A DNA stretch of 64,000 nt, from positions 1 through 64,000 of the forward strand of contig NW_025955169.1 of assembly GCF_022376445.1 (NCBI RefSeq). The letters are read 5' to 3'. Position 1 is the stretch's first letter, and each line of letters begins with the position of its first letter. This DNA is from Fomitopsis serialis (lineage: Eukaryota; Basidiomycota; Agaricomycetes; Polyporales; Fomitopsidaceae). The position numbers were made by a program, and so were the translations under genes. Below the pieces are notes generated by a model. That model saw nothing but the letters and a program-made list of their open reading frames with translations, had not been told where the DNA came from and did not search any database. Below, one piece after another: positions 51,098 through 62,633 of the stretch.

Positions 51098-52246
51098 TCA
51101 ACCCTCGAAAGTGAAGCTGGCACCGAACTGGTAGCAGCGGAACACACGGACACGACCAAAAAAATCAGCGATCAATGCACAACCCATATGCGAACGTAGG
51201 CATGCACCTTGTGCGCGGGACCAGCGGGCGAGATGTCGTTCAGTCTCTGCGTGTCGAGCGCGAGGCCGAACGACGCCCTCACGCCGGGGCGGAGGGACTG
51301 GGTGTAGCCTATCGGGACACAGCGCATCAGCCACGTTCGTCGGTCCCCCTCACAGACTAAGCGGAGCAGCACGCACCGAGAGCGAGGATGCCCGAGTTGT
51401 TGATCTTCGCCTTGACGAACGCGGCCGAGTCGAGGTACGCCTTCGCGCCGACCTCGAGGTTCACGCCGGCGGTGGTCGCCTTGGTGTCGTACACGGCCTT
51501 GGCACCCGCCTCGACGTCGGGCGAGACGCGGTGGTAGTAGCTCGCGGCGAACGTGCTCAGGTTGCCGAGCCCGTGGAGGGTGACGGCGTACTCGGGCGCG
51601 GAGAAGCCGACGGCGGTCGCGTACTTGGTCACCTTGCCCTCCGTGACGTTGTACGACGCCTCGGCACCGAGCAGGAAGCCGTCGCGACCGATAACGGTGT
51701 CCGCGGTCACGGTCGGGCCCTACGCGGGTCCGTGAGGGGGTAAAACGCGTGCGACGAGCGGGGACACGTACCTTGAAGAGGTCAAGGAAGGCGCGGGTGT
51801 GGAGCCCGGGCTGCTTGTAGGTGGATGTGAAGAGCGCGCTCTTGGAGCCCTTGTCGGGGGTGAGCGCGGTGCTGAGGTCGAGCTTGAGGCCCTTGGCGAT
51901 CTGGTTCTCGAGCTCGATCTGGGTGCGGAGGGTGTTGGTGGTCGTCCACGCCTGCGTGAAGGTGAGGCCGTGCTTCTTGTCGGAGTACTTGCCCTCGAGG
52001 TCGCCGGCTATGAGCGATGTCTTGTGGTCCTGGTTGCCCGTCACGCGGAAGGCGACCTTGGAGGGCGTGGTCGTCTTGACCTCGAGCGCGACACCGTGGA
52101 ACGGGAAGTCCTTGCCGAGGAGGTCATTGGAGGACTTGCCGAGGTCCTGGATGATGACGACGCGACGATGAGCTGTGCGACGCGCGCGGGGTGCGCGACG
52201 GGGAACATACCTTCCAGGATGGGGGGACGGGCTGGGGGAGCGACAT
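51098..52246 (-). CDS. POR1: Mitochondrial outer-membrane porin (VDAC)
   Basis: Five exons (52246-52211, 52146-51772, 51719-51377, 51308-51208, 51127-51098) give 294 residues, close to the family norm of about 283-295. It starts MSLPQPVPPSWKDLGKSSND, the N-terminal helix of fungal porins; beta-strand segments follow, with LEGKYSDKKHGLTFTQAW, the conserved GLKLD and the C-terminal HKFGASFTFEG. It forms the voltage-gated channel for ATP, ADP and other metabolites in the outer membrane. The last exon encodes only nine residues and its AG was fixed by the conserved FGASFTFEG ending. It is divergent from the rhodanese gene, 660 bp apart. Confidence 0.95.
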
Positions 52247-52905
52247 TGTGTGCGGTGGTGGTGGATGGGGAGGATGGGGAGGAGGGAGGAGACGAGTGCT
52301 GGCAGTGGCAACCGAATTTTGGTGGCACGTTATATGCTCCGGCTAGACCCGAATACGTATGCGCGCGTTGGCAGCACGTTCGCTCGCCCCAACCGGTCCA
52401 GCGCGTCCTCCCCCGCCAGTCGCCCGCATCGTCCCAATCGCCCGTGCTCGCGGCCCGCACGCCTGCGCGTGTCTTCGCTGGCCCGTGTATGCGGAAATGC
52501 CTATCAATTTCGATGTCCCGGCGCGTGAGATACGCAGTGCAGAGACGCTCGATGACGCGCGCCTTCGGGCTGCAGCAGCCAGGCGGGGAGGCCGCACAAT
52601 CCAGGGCAATCACGGCCAGTCTGCTCTGTCCTTCCACGCTCACCATCCCAACCACCGCCCGCCAGCCCACCGGGTCGCGTTCGTCCACAGCCCAGGATGC
52701 CGGTCCCCAGACCGCGCGGACAGAGAGGCTTGGGCTGCGGCGGACTTCTCGCAGCTTCGCGCCCACTTCGCCCGGACCTCGCGACCAGATATCGATGACA
52801 TAAGCCTTTCATATGCTACCACTCTCTTCGCGCATCGCCCGGATCCCTGCCAGATCAAAAGCCCTCCCTCTGTCTGCCCCATCGCGCAGCCTAGCCAGGA
52901 CGACC
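52247..52905. promoter_or_regulatory. Divergent promoter region, porin / rhodanese
   Basis: About 660 bp between two start codons on opposite strands, GC-rich, no coding feature. A bidirectional promoter is possible. Confidence 0.4.
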
Positions 52906-53485
52906 ATGCTCAAGTACATCTCGCCCGACGTGCGTCCTCCGCTTCGTGTTCGCGACTCTGCATGCTTATTGACGCACGCACAGGAGCTCGCTGCTCTGAT
53001 GAAGAGCGACAAGGTGGCCGGCAGAGACTACTGCGTCGTCGACGTCCGCGACGATGACTGGTACGGCGGAAACATCAAGGGCTCGCAGAACTCGCCCTCG
53101 CATGGGTTCCTCAGCAAGGTCGGCGAGCTCGTGGCACAGACAAAAGACGTCCCGACCGTCATCTTCCACTGCGCTCTCTCGCAAGTTCGGTCCGTCACCC
53201 TGTGCCGTTCATTTGTATCCCATTGCTTACTTCACCTTACAGAGGGCCCAAAGCGGCTAGGGTATGCCATGACACTCGTTCATCCTCCCATACCCACGTA
53301 ACACCATCCCTTCGCAGATCTACTCCGAGACGCGCGACCTCCTGCAAACCCAAGGCGCAGACAAGCCGCACGAGGTCCTCGTCCTCCGCGGCGGCTTCCA
53401 GGAATTCCAGGCCAAATACAAGAACGACCCCAAGCTTGTCGAAAACTGGAAAGACGAGGTCTGGGGGAGCGGGATGCATTTCTAG
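52906..53485 (+). CDS. Cdc25-type rhodanese phosphatase (Acr2/Ibp1-like)
   Basis: Exons 52906-52929, 52984-53189, 53243-53261 and 53318-53485 give 138 residues, the size of small single-domain members. The rhodanese fold shows as VVDVRDDDWYGGNIKGSQN and VIFHCALSQVRGPKAAR, with the active-site HC-x5-R loop assembled across a 19-nt exon. The end has EVLVLRGGFQEFQAKY. The Cys-x5-Arg loop is that of Cdc25 and arsenate reductases, so the protein may act as a phosphatase or arsenate reductase in the cytosol or nucleus. Which of these cannot be told from sequence. Intact. Confidence 0.88.
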
Positions 53486-53874
53486 CATTCCCATCCATCC
53501 CCCTCTATCACCTACCCCGGCGTCGGCGGCTTCCTGGTTCCAATGATCTTCAGAACGTCGAATGTTGCTATGTGTATCGCTACGGGTATTATCACCATAA
53601 TCGTGCTGTATCGTTAGAGTAGGGAACGGGTCGCGTATATACACGGTCTGCGACATCCAACGCGCTGGATACCTCTCCGGCCTATCAGAGGATGTCCATT
53701 ATGGATGTAACCGGCGGACCTCCTTGAGAACGTATTTTGGGTAGAGTGGTGTATCAGTTCCACCGAATCCGAGAATCCTAGCTCCGGATGGCGACGTACG
53801 TATCGCGCACAGACTCCGTGAACCCGTGCGTATGCGCAGCTTGGACTGCCTAGTACGGAGCGAATCATGGCCTG
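53486..53874. other. Convergent 3' region, rhodanese / COX20
   Basis: 389 bp between two stop codons on opposite strands. No gene. Confidence 0.4.
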
Positions 53875-54564
53875 CTACTTGCTCTGCTCATTGGATGGTG
53901 ACGTATCCTGTTGTTGCTTCGCGAATCGCCTCGGAATCTGCTCGACGACCTGCTGAATCCGCCTCCGCTCCTCGTCCCTCGACCTCCTACAGATCGTCCT
54001 ACACCCAGTTTGACCAGGCTCAGCCAAAGTTCCTACCAGAAGGCCCAACACATAAGGCTGGGAACGGACGACGCACCATGTACCGAGCGTGACCGCCATG
54101 AACGTCCCCACCGCCCAATTCGACGCTACGAACGGACCTGCCCGACACAGCAGCCATCAGCCTCCATATTCAGCACCTCACCTCGGCCGTATGCACCGGC
54201 ACCCGGAGCAAGAGTCAGGTGTGAGCGAGGAGAGCCACGCACCTGCACTGAGCCCGCGGATGACGCCCACGCCCGCGCCGCTCGCGATCCCGCTCAAGAG
54301 GCTGCTCCGCGCACAGGGTATCTCCCCAATCTTCTGGAGGTCATCCCAGAAAGAGATCCTCTGCCTTGGCCGCACGCGCACGTCAGTATGCTGCCCTCAT
54401 CCGTGGGAGAGGCTTGGCTGGAGGGGGCAGGAGGGACGCACCGTGACGGCCTCCTTGACGTCGGTCCAGTAGCTCCCCGTCGTGTCTGTCTGGAAGGCGA
54501 TCTTCTTTGGCGAAGATGAGGAGCCTGGGGTACTGGAGGCGGGTTGTGAGTTTGGGTCGGCCAT
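53875..54564 (-). CDS. COX20: Cytochrome c oxidase assembly protein COX20
   Basis: Exons 54564-54442, 54360-54243, 54137-54077 and 53986-53875 give 137 residues. After a Ser/Pro-rich start comes SFWDDLQKIGEIPCARSSLL, the family signature with the conserved PCAR. GIASGAGVGVIRGLSAG forms the first membrane segment and SNWAVGTFMAVTLGTW the second, followed by SRDEERRRIQQVVEQI. COX20 is an inner-membrane chaperone that holds Cox2 during copper insertion and maturation. Exon 2 was placed at the AG giving RISFWDD in frame. The length fits the family (about 115-200). Intact. Confidence 0.88.
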
Positions 54565-54942
54565 GGTGTCGTGAAGGTGCGCTGTGCTTCAGTCAAGCGT
54601 GAGGCGGAACGACTCCGGGCATGTGACGGTGACGCGTCGATCGGGTGTCACGCTCAGATCCGGATCTTAGCACCTCCCGCCACACGGACGAGTACAGTAA
54701 GGCGAATGTCGTAAGGCACCATTAGATTCTGCAGCCTCAGCATGAGACCGTGCTGCTCAAGATACATCGAATGTACTCGGGAATCAACGGAATTGTCGCA
54801 ACATTCGGACAATGATTGAGTGCTGTCGTGCACGAACTATCCACTGGTTTCAGCCAACTTGAGGCTCACACCAGACAAAATCCACAGGTATCGCATCGGA
54901 TTGACAGTAGTTACGACAGCACAACAACCATACATACACACC
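54565..54942. other. Spacer between COX20 5' end and the repeat-protein 3' end
   Basis: 378 bp on the same-strand boundary; it must carry the COX20 promoter. No gene. Confidence 0.4.
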
Positions 54943-55929
54943 TCAGTCAAGCTCATCATAGAAATCCATGCGCTCCCTGAGCTCGTCAACGAACTCCCGC
55001 TTGGGGTGCACACCCTGCATCGGGCGCTGCGCCTGGCTGAAGGAGTTGCCCGAGTGGACCTTGTGCTCGCCCTGCGGCTTGTGCTCGCTCTTCTCGGGGA
55101 AGACACCCAGCTCTCCCTTATCCTGCTGCGTCGGAGTGTTCGCAGGCTTCGGGTGGGAGTGGTGGTGGTGAGGGTGAGGTTGGGGCTCGGTCTCGTCGCG
55201 GACCCAGAACTCATCGTCGAATTCGCGGGCGTAGAGCTCCTCATTGACATCGCGAGCGAACAGGTCTTCGTCGTACTCCCGCGCGTAGAGGTCTTCGTCA
55301 AAGTCCCGCGCGAACATGTCTTCGTCAAAGTCACGCGCGTAAAGGTCCTCATCGAAGTCACGCGCCATGAGGTCCTCCTCATAATCGCGGGCAACAAGGA
55401 AGTCCTCATCGTCAACCGAGCGCTCCTCAACGACCCCGGCGTCGTCCACGCTGCGGCCAAATATGGACATGAAGCTGTTCCCGAGTTCGCCCATGATGCC
55501 TTTGCCCCAGTTGATCTTGGGCTTGAAGGCCGGCTTCGCCGGGGCAGACGACTTCGCCGGCTTGGCGGGGGACGAGGTCTTCGTGGGCGCGGACGCGGAG
55601 GGTGTTTTGGCGGGGTCCGAGCCGGCATCATTGGACTTCGGAGCAGAGCTGGCGGGCTCCGCGGCGTGTGCGGATCCGGATCCGGAGGCGTCGCCGCCCT
55701 CGGGAGACTCGCCTGCGTCATCGCGAGTGTAGTAGTCTTCGAGGTATTCGCGCTCGTACACCTCTGGGTACACCTCTCGGGCCATCAGGGAGTCATAGTC
55801 GCCGCTAGAGCGGATTTAAGGATTGGAAATGCATTTGAAGTCGAGAAGGACGTACCGGATTGGCGCAGCGAGCGCGGGCGCCGCAGAAGCAGCGACGAGC
55901 AGGACAGGGATAAGTGTAGGTGCACGCAT
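54943..55929 (-). CDS. Secreted protein with seven acidic 9-residue repeats
   Basis: Exons 55929-55856 and 55804-54943 give 311 residues. Signal peptide MRAPTLIPVLLVAASAAPAL, with AAPIR after it. An N-terminal YEREYLEDYYTRDD region is followed by an Ala/Ser/Pro/Lys linker (SAPTKTSSPAKPAKSSAPAK). Then comes NWGKGIMGELGNSFMSIFGR, then seven tandem units of the type ARDFDEDLY (55392 down to 55204). A His-rich stretch (PHPHHHHSHP) and a Lys/Gln-rich end complete it. No enzyme motif. The Ala-Arg start of every unit could be a processing or packing feature; there are no Lys-Arg pairs between units, so classic Kex2 cleavage is not evident. Similar repeats occur in other Agaricomycete secreted proteins of unknown role. 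Confidence 0.8.
55204..55392 (-). repeat. Seven 27-bp tandem repeats (ARDFDEDLY-type)
   Basis: 189 bp, exactly 7 x 27, coding for ARDYEEDLM, ARDFDEDLY, ARDFDEDMF, ARDFDEDLY, AREYDEDLF, ARDVNEELY and AREFDDEFW. The units vary at third positions and some residues. Confidence 0.92.
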
Positions 55930-58900
55930 TTCAGGCGGTGTTAGCGTGGGCGGTTGTAGTCGTTAGGTTGCGAGGAGCGTAGGTCGTGAACGAAGCGAAT
56001 AAACGAGGCTACGTTCGCATTGCAAGACTTCGTCAGCTTTCCGTTCAGCATGCAGAGTACGGACACTCACTAGCCAGTACCTCGGTGAGCTCAGAAGTGG
56101 AAGAAAGGGGGAGAGCTGGAGGACGCCAACGCATAGGCGAGTGTCTTATAGGACGGCATGTCCATCATGATGGCGGCGGTGCACGTTACATACGGAGCGG
56201 CTGTGTCGCAATCGGATCACTGACTGCGTCGCTGTGGCCACTGCGTTTCACGGTCTCGAAGCTGTCATCAACGGTCTCTGCAGGCATAGCGGCCTCGCCA
56301 AGTAGCGGGCGGGCTTTGCGTTGTCGCATAAGTGGAAGCAGCGCATTACTCGTTCGGGAATAGAACGCGACGTCCTCACAAGCCGGCGGCCCGGGAAGCG
56401 CTGATCGACGCCACGTTCCTTCGGCGCTTGGTGTTGACTACCGCGCATGGAGCGCGTTCATGTCAAACCACATATTGCGCCCGCTGCTGACAATTCAGTA
56501 AAGGAAGGCGGTAAAGAACAGCGCACAAGCCTCATGGTTGTATACGAGTTGAAGGTAGACTCATTACGTCGAAATGACATGTTGCATGAGGTCCTGGATG
56601 CTAGGGTCGGTCAGGCGGATGGTCAGGTTCACCTCCGTCTGGGACTTCGGGCAGGAATTGGCGGTGTAGCCATTTGATCTACTCGGAGGCAAGCGCATGG
56701 ATAGAGACTACCCTGTCGCTGTTGGTCGACACGCGGCCTTTCAAGCTCGAGCCTCAGTTTCGACTGTCATGCCGGCGGGGGGTCGCGACTTTCGTCGAGG
56801 CGAGTTGGATCTACATTGGAAATAAACTTACACGGGGATCCGCTGGGCAGGAAGAAGTGCACGTGAACGTTTGAACCTTGGTTGAACGGGACTAGCTAAG
56901 CTTGAGCAGTTTGAACAGTTGACCACGCCGGCACTGCCATGATCGCCGGTGGAAGGGCTTGACATGGAGGTGACTGACCATGAATGCAGCCTGCGCCGTT
57001 TCAGATACAGATGTAGCTCACCGCAAAATGTCTGATAGCAGTCCGCCCGCGCCCAGGAGTGGTGACTCGACAAGAGTCAGGTTCACGATGAGCCCTTCCA
57101 CGACCTATGAAAAATAACCGTAGATTTATGACATGCAGGGCTGCGACACGCACAATTACGGAAGACTTGCAGAATGAACGTTGTAGCGGCGTACGTTGCT
57201 AGTCTCTGTGTCTCTGTTCGATGGAGCCTGACACGGCGACAAGCGAGGACATGGTAGTCGCTGAGTCACCCTCGGATGTGTGGGCGTTCATGGCCTGGAA
57301 GTTGCGAATGCTCCTAGATGCTCCATAGGTGAAGACAAAATCATGCTATGGCAACCAGAGGCGTCGCCGCCGGTTCGTGGGTACCGCCATCTCGCCACGA
57401 CGGAGTCGGGGCCACCAATCACGAGCGCACCTTCACTAAAGTATCCTCTTCCACTCGGCGAGTCGTGCGGCGTGCAATAAAGTATGGTGCATGTGGACGC
57501 ATAACCAGCGTATAACGCCCCAATTGATGTCTCGGGATGAAGTTGCATCAACCACAACGGGGAGTGGTCCGCCCTCGTCTGGCTTCCCAAGCCGTGGCGG
57601 CTGTTAGTAGTAAGCAGGAGCGCGAGATGCAATCTTGGTGTCGCTGAGAACACAGAGTACTTAGTGCCTGATTTACGATCGAAGAACGCGCTCGGAGGCT
57701 TTTCATACTCTTGTACTTGGAGACGTCTGATGGTTCACGGCATGAGATTGCCACGCCAAGCGTTGGCGCATTCAGCGCGGGAAGAGACGAAATTGGCGAA
57801 TGACAAGTGTAGTACTTACTATGTACAAGCGTACTGTGCGGGCCATTATATCGTCCCCTTCTCAGTCTGCGACTCGGGCGCGGGAAACGTATTGAGTGAG
57901 CGGATTATTGCCTTCGTGTATTACCTGTGGTTTTCATGCCCGCATAAGCCTGCCACGTCAGATATGCCGGGCATAAATTAGCGACGACGTCGGTGGTTGA
58001 GTAGCGATTTGATCTGGACCTGGGCTTCCCGAGCGTTCAATGAAAATGGTAGTTTCTGATGCTTTGATGTAGAACGCACCTGGATCAGCCTATGTTGCCA
58101 TGTTGGCCGGGAACTAAAAACGCGGGTAGCAGGTAGATCTCGCGTACCGCGCTCGAGGTCGAGAACGATTCGCGATCGGACTCTAGTACTCACTGTACTG
58201 TAAAGACAAGTGCGTTGGCTTCTGTGAAGGAGGCCTCCCGGCAGGCTCGGCGCGCTATGGCGCAGATAGAGCGCAGAGCGCAGACTGCTCCTCGGCATTG
58301 GCATTGACGTTGCCGAAGCTCTCGTTCACTTATCATATGCGACCTGAGGCAGGCTGAACCCTCAAACGCAGTGGGAATGCTGCCGATGATATCAGCCGTT
58401 CGTCAGGCATGAGCAGATCAAGAGCAGATTGTACTTCATGCTCCAACATGACTGAAAGGTTGACGTCGAGCCGCACGCAAGACTGCGGTCGTGGCGATGG
58501 TGGTGAGCAGGACACCGACCGACGGGCCTGGATGGCGAACACAGCACCTGCCTCATTTAGGCAAGGTGGCGTTGTGGACGATCGGGCTGGAGCGGATCCG
58601 GGGCCGGCGTGGGAACTCCGAGACCGGTCTGGAGGTTTCCAGCGCTTCCCGGCCTGAGCCCGCGTCGTCCACGTTCTCGTCGTCGACTTTCCGTCGGACA
58701 TCCTCCGCGTCTTCCCCCCTCCGGCATGACCTCCTCATATATGTCCTGGCTGTCCACCTGCCATTTTCAGGGCATGGAGAGCCTCGGGAAGTGGCTGCGC
58801 TAGTCTGTGGACCGGCTGTTTGGTGGGAAGAGGAACGGAGGGGAATGTTTAGCCGGAAAGCTGGAATAATGAAGGGCCAAGTTCCAACCCGCTCCAGGGG

Positions 58901-60413
58901 TCGGCGATGCGCACGTCGGTGCCGGTACCGGCAGCTGTTGTGTAAGTTACCCGCGCTCTGCTGGAGCTGGGCGGCACTGAGTACCTGATCGCGCTCTGGT
59001 CGGTTCGTTATGCCCGGACGTCTGGTCTGGTGACGCTAAGTCCGCTCGGGCGGGTGCTGAAGCCAGAGGGCCGCGTTGCGTCGGGCGTTGCAGCCGCGTT
59101 GCAGCTGTCGGTCGGCGTCGGGCGGGATCTTCATCTCAGCGCGCACAAACCACGCCCGTTCGGTGACTCGGGCACACACGCAGACGTTCTTACGAAGGTT
59201 GACCACCCGGCTTCTCCATATCCGACGCTTACTTAGCTCGCCATGGCGGGATTGGTCACTTCTCGACCCCCGTTCAGAGGCTAACTCTATTCATTCGTTT
59301 AGGTAGGACGTTGTACCCATGCAGAATGACCGTCCAAAATGGATCATGAGCCATCCCGCTAGTCTGCAGGTGACCATGGTGCCCCGCGGGGTCGGTCGTT
59401 CCCCACACCCGGCTCCGTGTTTACACAGCCTGAACAGGGGTGAACTGTCAGTTGAGGCTGCTCACCAGGGAGAAAGGAGGTGCGAAGTGTCGGGCGGTGC
59501 GGTCGCGTGAAGGTCGACAAACCGGCTCATATGGTGCCGATTGGAACCCGGACCCGAGGCCAGGGCGGATCAGGGCCATATATGGACATGTCGCGCTCAG
59601 CGTGCCTTGCGCGCGGCTCGGGCAAGAAGGCAGATAACCGATCGCGCACAGGCCACCCGCGACGTCCGGCGTCGGATTGGCTGTGCGGACCGGAACCGTC
59701 CAGCTTCAGGAAGGCTCGCGCGGCTGGAGCGTGCCAGCGTGGACGCTTGCCGGCTATGATTATGGTCTGCAACGGAGACTAGCCAGCATGCTGCGCACAC
59801 CACAGCCCGTGTGGCTGGTGTTGCGTAAGACCGCATGACTGAGCCGAACCCGTCCGACTTGCCGCGAATTTATGTCATTTTGCGTCAGATGTCTGGCCTA
59901 CGGGATTGCTAGAATCTGATGAGGTGAGGTCTCAGCAGGTGTGTGTTTATCCAGAGACATGCGTCGAATACGTATGCAGGATCGGGGACTTTGCAATGCC
60001 CCGCTCTGGGGGCGGGGGTGATAAGCGGGGGAGGGACCAGAGTCTGGCGGCACCGCAAGCAGAGTGCAGAGTGATCGAACCAGAACGGGTAATGGACTTA
60101 TCCAGAAGGAGTAGAAGATCTCCACTACGCCCAGTCGATCAGGTCGACCTCCTATGCGTTTAATCATGGGGCCTGCCGCCAGGCGCTCGGCTTCTATCGC
60201 AACCCCCTCCCCATATATGACGGGCCAGCTCAGTCGCTGTGGAGCCGACCGACGTTAACTCTCCTCCGGGGCGCTGTTCATAACTGGCTCGGTTTCGTCT
60301 CTGACCGCCCACTTTCCTTACCTCCTGTACGATTACTGCTCCCCCCCAGGCCCCGCTACAACCTCGACCCTCTACGACTCTCCCCTTCTCGCACCGTCCA
60401 GTGATCCTACGTG
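55930..60413. other. Gene-poor interval, 4.5 kb
   Basis: No protein family, RNA or repeat recognised. Open frames (for example around 58333-58990) are short, overlap on opposite strands and have arginine-biased composition. It ends with the aquaglyceroporin promoter. Confidence 0.4.
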
Positions 60414-61788
60414 ATGTCTAAAGAAAGCAACTTCCAGAACATCGAGACCGAGCCCAGCCCAGCTCACCGTCGCCCCTATAAAGCCTCGACGGGCTCCGCT
60501 GAGCATGTTGAACACCACAAGTCCATGTCCAGTACAGTGTCTGGCTCTACCGTCGAAGGCGACGAGCTCTCTGTCCACTACACCCGATACCCCAACCGAT
60601 GGTCGAAGATTCGGTACGTCGTCGCACCGCTCTAACTGCGTCGTTTCTGACGACTTCCGTCCAGAGAGGTCCTCCGCGAACCCATGGCCGAGTTCTTCGG
60701 CGTCATGATTCTGGTTATTTTCGGAGCGGGCGTCGACTGCCAGGTGACGCTCTCCGGCAACACAGGCGTCGCGCCTTCGCCGAAAGGGGTACGTCCCCCT
60801 CACTGATACTGCACCCCCGCAGTGTCTGACGTTGCACTCCAGAGCTACTTGTCTATCAGCTTCGGCTGGGCTATCGGTGCGTCACTTTCACCGGATCCGG
60901 CCCGAGTTCCGCCTGTCTCGGCTGACGCTTGTGCTTTCCTCCATTGCAGGTACCGCCCTCGGTGTATGGTTTTCCGGTGGGATATCCGGTGGGCACATCA
61001 ATCCCGCCGTGACGATTGCAATGGCGACATTCCGCGACTTCCCCTGGCGCAAGGTGCCCGCGTACATTTTTGCCCAGGTCATGGGCGGTGTTGTCGGTGG
61101 CGGCATCGTCTATGCCAATTACTTCCATGCCATCGATATTTTCGAGGGTGGCCGAGGTATCAGGACGGTTCCTGGCACAGCAGGCTTGTTCTCGACCTAT
61201 GCGGTGAGCTTGTTCGACCGGAAGCCTTGTCGTAATAAATTCTAATGCTGTGTTTCTGTAGCTGGACTACATGACGTCCGTCTCGTGCTTCTTCGACGAG
61301 ATTGTCGGCACGGCGGTTTTGCTTCTGGTCGTCTGCGCGTTCGGCGACAGCAACAACGGCCCCCCGCCGCCTGGTCTCGTCCCCGTCGCTCTGTTCATCA
61401 CTGTGCTCGGCATTGGCGCATCCCTCGGCATGCAGACGGGCTACGCGATCAACCCCGCGCGTGATCTCGGTCCCCGTCTGTTCACCGCCATGGCTGGTTA
61501 CGGAAAGGAGGTCTTCACCTACCGCAACCAGTACTGGCTCTGGTGCCCTGTCATTGCCCCGATCATCGGTGCCCTCAGTACGTGTTTGACCCCACTGAGT
61601 ATCCCACACCGGAGCGCTGACATTTATCTTGCTTAGTCGGCACCCTCCTTTACGACGCTTTCATTTTCAACGGCGCTGAATCTATCCTCAACCGACCCAG
61701 CGCGACCGCCCGTGCACATCACGAGCGTGCGCGTAACACCGAACGGCAAAAACCCATCGCGGGTGCCGCGGGCCCCGACATGTGCTAG
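60414..61788 (+). CDS. Aquaglyceroporin (MIP family)
   Basis: Exons 60414-60613, 60665-60788, 60843-60876, 60950-61203, 61262-61577 and 61637-61788 give 359 residues. After a 65-residue cytoplasmic N-terminus come six membrane segments beginning [20 protein letters not shown]. The first pore loop is [13 protein letters not shown], the second [14 protein letters not shown]. The Asp after NPAR marks the glycerol-conducting branch, so it probably carries glycerol and other small solutes across the plasma membrane. Other marks are [14 protein letters not shown] and [16 protein letters not shown]. The short 34-nt third exon keeps the phase. Intact. Confidence 0.93.
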
Positions 61789-62633
61789 TGCGCATGTCCT
61801 CGCCCGACCGCCCCTTTCCACACCACCTCTCACGGCGCGCCGCCCGCGCAAGCTGACTTGCCCGGGCCCACGCCGCATCCCCCTCATACCTCCCGCGTGC
61901 CGTGTACGATGTGTCCGAGCGTGACGAATTACTTACGATTACGTTCCCTCCTGGGTATTGGCTAGTGTATCATCATCGTCTTTTGGGTTCTCTGTGTGCG
62001 CGCGCGAGCGCCCCCCTCGTCTCTCTGTCGTGTCTGGGCTTTTGTGCTTCGAAGTGGACTTCCCAAAATACATTCTTTTCTTGCGTCGTATGCGCGCGGC
62101 GTCGCGATCGCATGGTGGGGTGGCTAGACGGGCATGCGAGAGGGTACCTCGTGGTTGGTCTCGTACCCATCCGTCTGGACGCACCCCACCACCGCTTCAC
62201 CTCGTGGTGCGCGATTCTTACCGAGAGTTAGTGCGTTTGTATCGTAGCGATCCATCAGTGCAATAATATATCCTCCCCTCTTATAAGTCACCGAGGAGCC
62301 GTAGTTGCGACTATATCATGGAGCGCATGTCATACCTTAGCCTGTCACACCAAAGAAGGCATAGGCCGCATCAGCGAATTATCGATATGTAACGTGCGAC
62401 GGGTTGAGCGAGAGCGTGAGGTCGGTCCTAAACCGTCCTGTAGCACCAATGAAAGCATCTCAACAAGACGGTGCACAGATTTAGAACAGGTACATTAGTG
62501 AACGATCGTGAGAGACACTTGTCATCTTTTTATGTCGAGAAAGACAGCAGAGGCTCCATAACCGTTAGATTAGAATATGTAGGTACACGGCTTGGAAATA
62601 AGGGATTTACAGTCATGACACAGTCAGCGACAC
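61789..62633. other. Convergent 3' region, aquaglyceroporin / F-box gene
   Basis: 845 bp, no gene recognised; it becomes AT-rich after about 62250. Confidence 0.4.

Noticed and set aside
51175..51360. Possible separate small gene inside the porin 3' region
   Set aside because: Fully explained by porin exons 4 and introns on the other strand.
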